The notes under the pieces were generated by a model that was not told where the DNA came from, did no database searches, and was given only the letters and a program-made list of their open reading frames with translations. A program made the translations under genes and the position numbers. Positions 63,475 to 64,000 of a stretch of DNA of 64,000 nt are shown in pieces (the first letter of the stretch is position 1; every line of letters starts with the position of its first letter). This DNA is from Copromyces sp. CBS 386.78 (taxonomy: Eukaryota > Ascomycota > Sordariomycetes > Sordariales > Sordariaceae). Location of the stretch: positions 124,001 to 188,000 of the forward strand of contig MU839085.1 in the NCBI GenBank assembly GCA_030685235.1, read 5' to 3'.

Positions 63475-64000
63475 ATGGCAGCCAATCTCGACCACCTCGC
63501 ACAACTGCTTCAGGCGACTCTTGATGCGCGACACCATCGCAAAGGTAAGCAGCCAGTCCTGTCCCCGACTCGACTACAGTCACCGCAAAGCCCCAAGGGT
63601 AGCTTTAGCTTCAGTGCTTCAAACGCATATCGAGTGCTGACTTCTACCTCATCGCAGCCGAGACCGCCTTGAAGGAAGAGGCAAAGAAGCCCAAATACTC
63701 GTTATCCCTCCTCAACATCGTGGCTACCGACGCTCAACCGAGCAACATTCGTCTTGCCGCTGCCCTCGCTTTCAAGAATTTCATTCGCCACAACTATGTC
63801 GACGAGGAGGGCAAATACAAACTCCCTCTGGATGAGGTCGTCACCATCAAGCAGGAGCTCGTCGGGCTCATGATCTCCTCGCCCTCTACGATACAAACCC
63901 AACTTGGAGAAGCCATCAGCCTCATTGCCGATTCCGATTTCTGGGAGCGCTGGGACACCTTGACCCAGGACCTTGTTAGCCGCCTGTCCACTACCGATCC
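63475..64000 (+). CDS. CSE1: CSE1 / exportin-2 (importin-alpha re-exporter), 5' part
   Basis: CSE1 (CAS) is the karyopherin-beta that returns importin-alpha from nucleus to cytoplasm together with Ran-GTP. Exon 1 is 63,475-63,544 (CACCATGG start context) and exon 2 starts at 63,658 and runs off the window. The spliced protein begins MAANLDHLAQLLQATLDARH, continues with YSLSLLNIVATD, RLAAALAFKNFIRHNY, then LMISSPSTIQTQLGEAISLI and ADSDFWERWDTL. This is the N-terminal importin-beta-type HEAT pattern as in CSE1/CAS (TFKNYIKRNW and DAISIIGREDFPQKWPDL in relatives). Roughly the first 138 of an expected 950-1,000 residues are present. The C-terminal part is outside the window. Confidence 0.93.
63545..63657 (+). 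other. First intron of CSE1 (113 bp)
   Basis: It begins GTAAGC after CGCAAAG and ends ATCGCAG before CCGAGACC. A GTGCTGACTT branch-point-like sequence lies about 25 bases before the acceptor. The intron is phase 1 and splits an Ala codon; reading through gives unrelated sequence and a stop. Confidence 0.9.

Overview
The window looks like a chromosome segment of a filamentous ascomycete (Pezizomycotina, probably a Sordariomycete; the class is inference). It has two sharply different parts. Bases 1 to about 50,970 are extremely AT-rich, full of TpA, and made of retrotransposons and other repeats. Their reading frames are broken almost only by TAA and TAG codons, the signature of repeat-induced point mutation (RIP, CpA to TpA). 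From about 50,970 to the end the composition is normal, with small introns and conserved housekeeping genes.

AT-rich part, left to right. (1) 1-6,568: the right-hand part of a chromodomain Ty3/gypsy element on the + strand, beginning inside gag, whose gag-pol frame runs about 6.2 kb without a frameshift and ends in a 3' LTR. (2) 6,569-12,065: a minus-strand gypsy element cut inside RNase H by element 1, with its 5' LTR at 11,817-12,065. (3) 12,066-12,614: the LTR and leader of another minus-strand element. (4) A minus-strand Ty1/copia element split into 12,615-13,191 and 20,931 to about 24,880 by (5) a complete 7.7 kb gypsy element, 13,192-20,930, with two 357-bp LTRs. (6) About 24,885-25,545: a stretch of normal composition inside the RIP zone. 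(7) 28,372-36,146: a second complete gypsy element with 232-bp LTRs and a perfect 5-bp target duplication, GTAAG. (8) 36-51 kb: heavily decayed DNA holding the remains of a minus-strand SNF2-type helicase gene (about 42.5-45.2 kb), tandem repeats, and many decayed copies of a short palindromic motif.

Two short non-autonomous DNA transposons, at 23,556-23,993 and 29,657-30,069, lie in the decayed copia and gypsy elements yet are themselves barely mutated. They differ in sequence but share one plan: ends beginning GAGAAA, terminal inverted repeats that each contain a 15-17 bp word twice at 22-bp spacing, and 8-bp target duplications. This is the most distinctive mobile-element signal in the window.

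A second pattern recurs at the LTRs. In both complete elements the outer half of each LTR is less mutated than its inner half, judged against its own sister LTR, and three further LTRs look the same. RIP damage seems to fade towards the outer edges of the elements.

Normal part. A HET-domain (heterokaryon incompatibility) gene, minus strand 52,519-54,273, lies nearest the AT-rich block and carries two in-frame stops of the RIP type, so it reads as a pseudogene. Next come a tuberin (TSC2) homologue with a C-terminal RapGAP domain, minus strand 55,942-60,978 with one 60-bp intron, and the divergently transcribed start of a CSE1/exportin-2 gene, + strand from 63,475 and cut by the window end. TSC2 acts in TORC1 control and CSE1 in recycling importin-alpha; nothing suggests that they work together.
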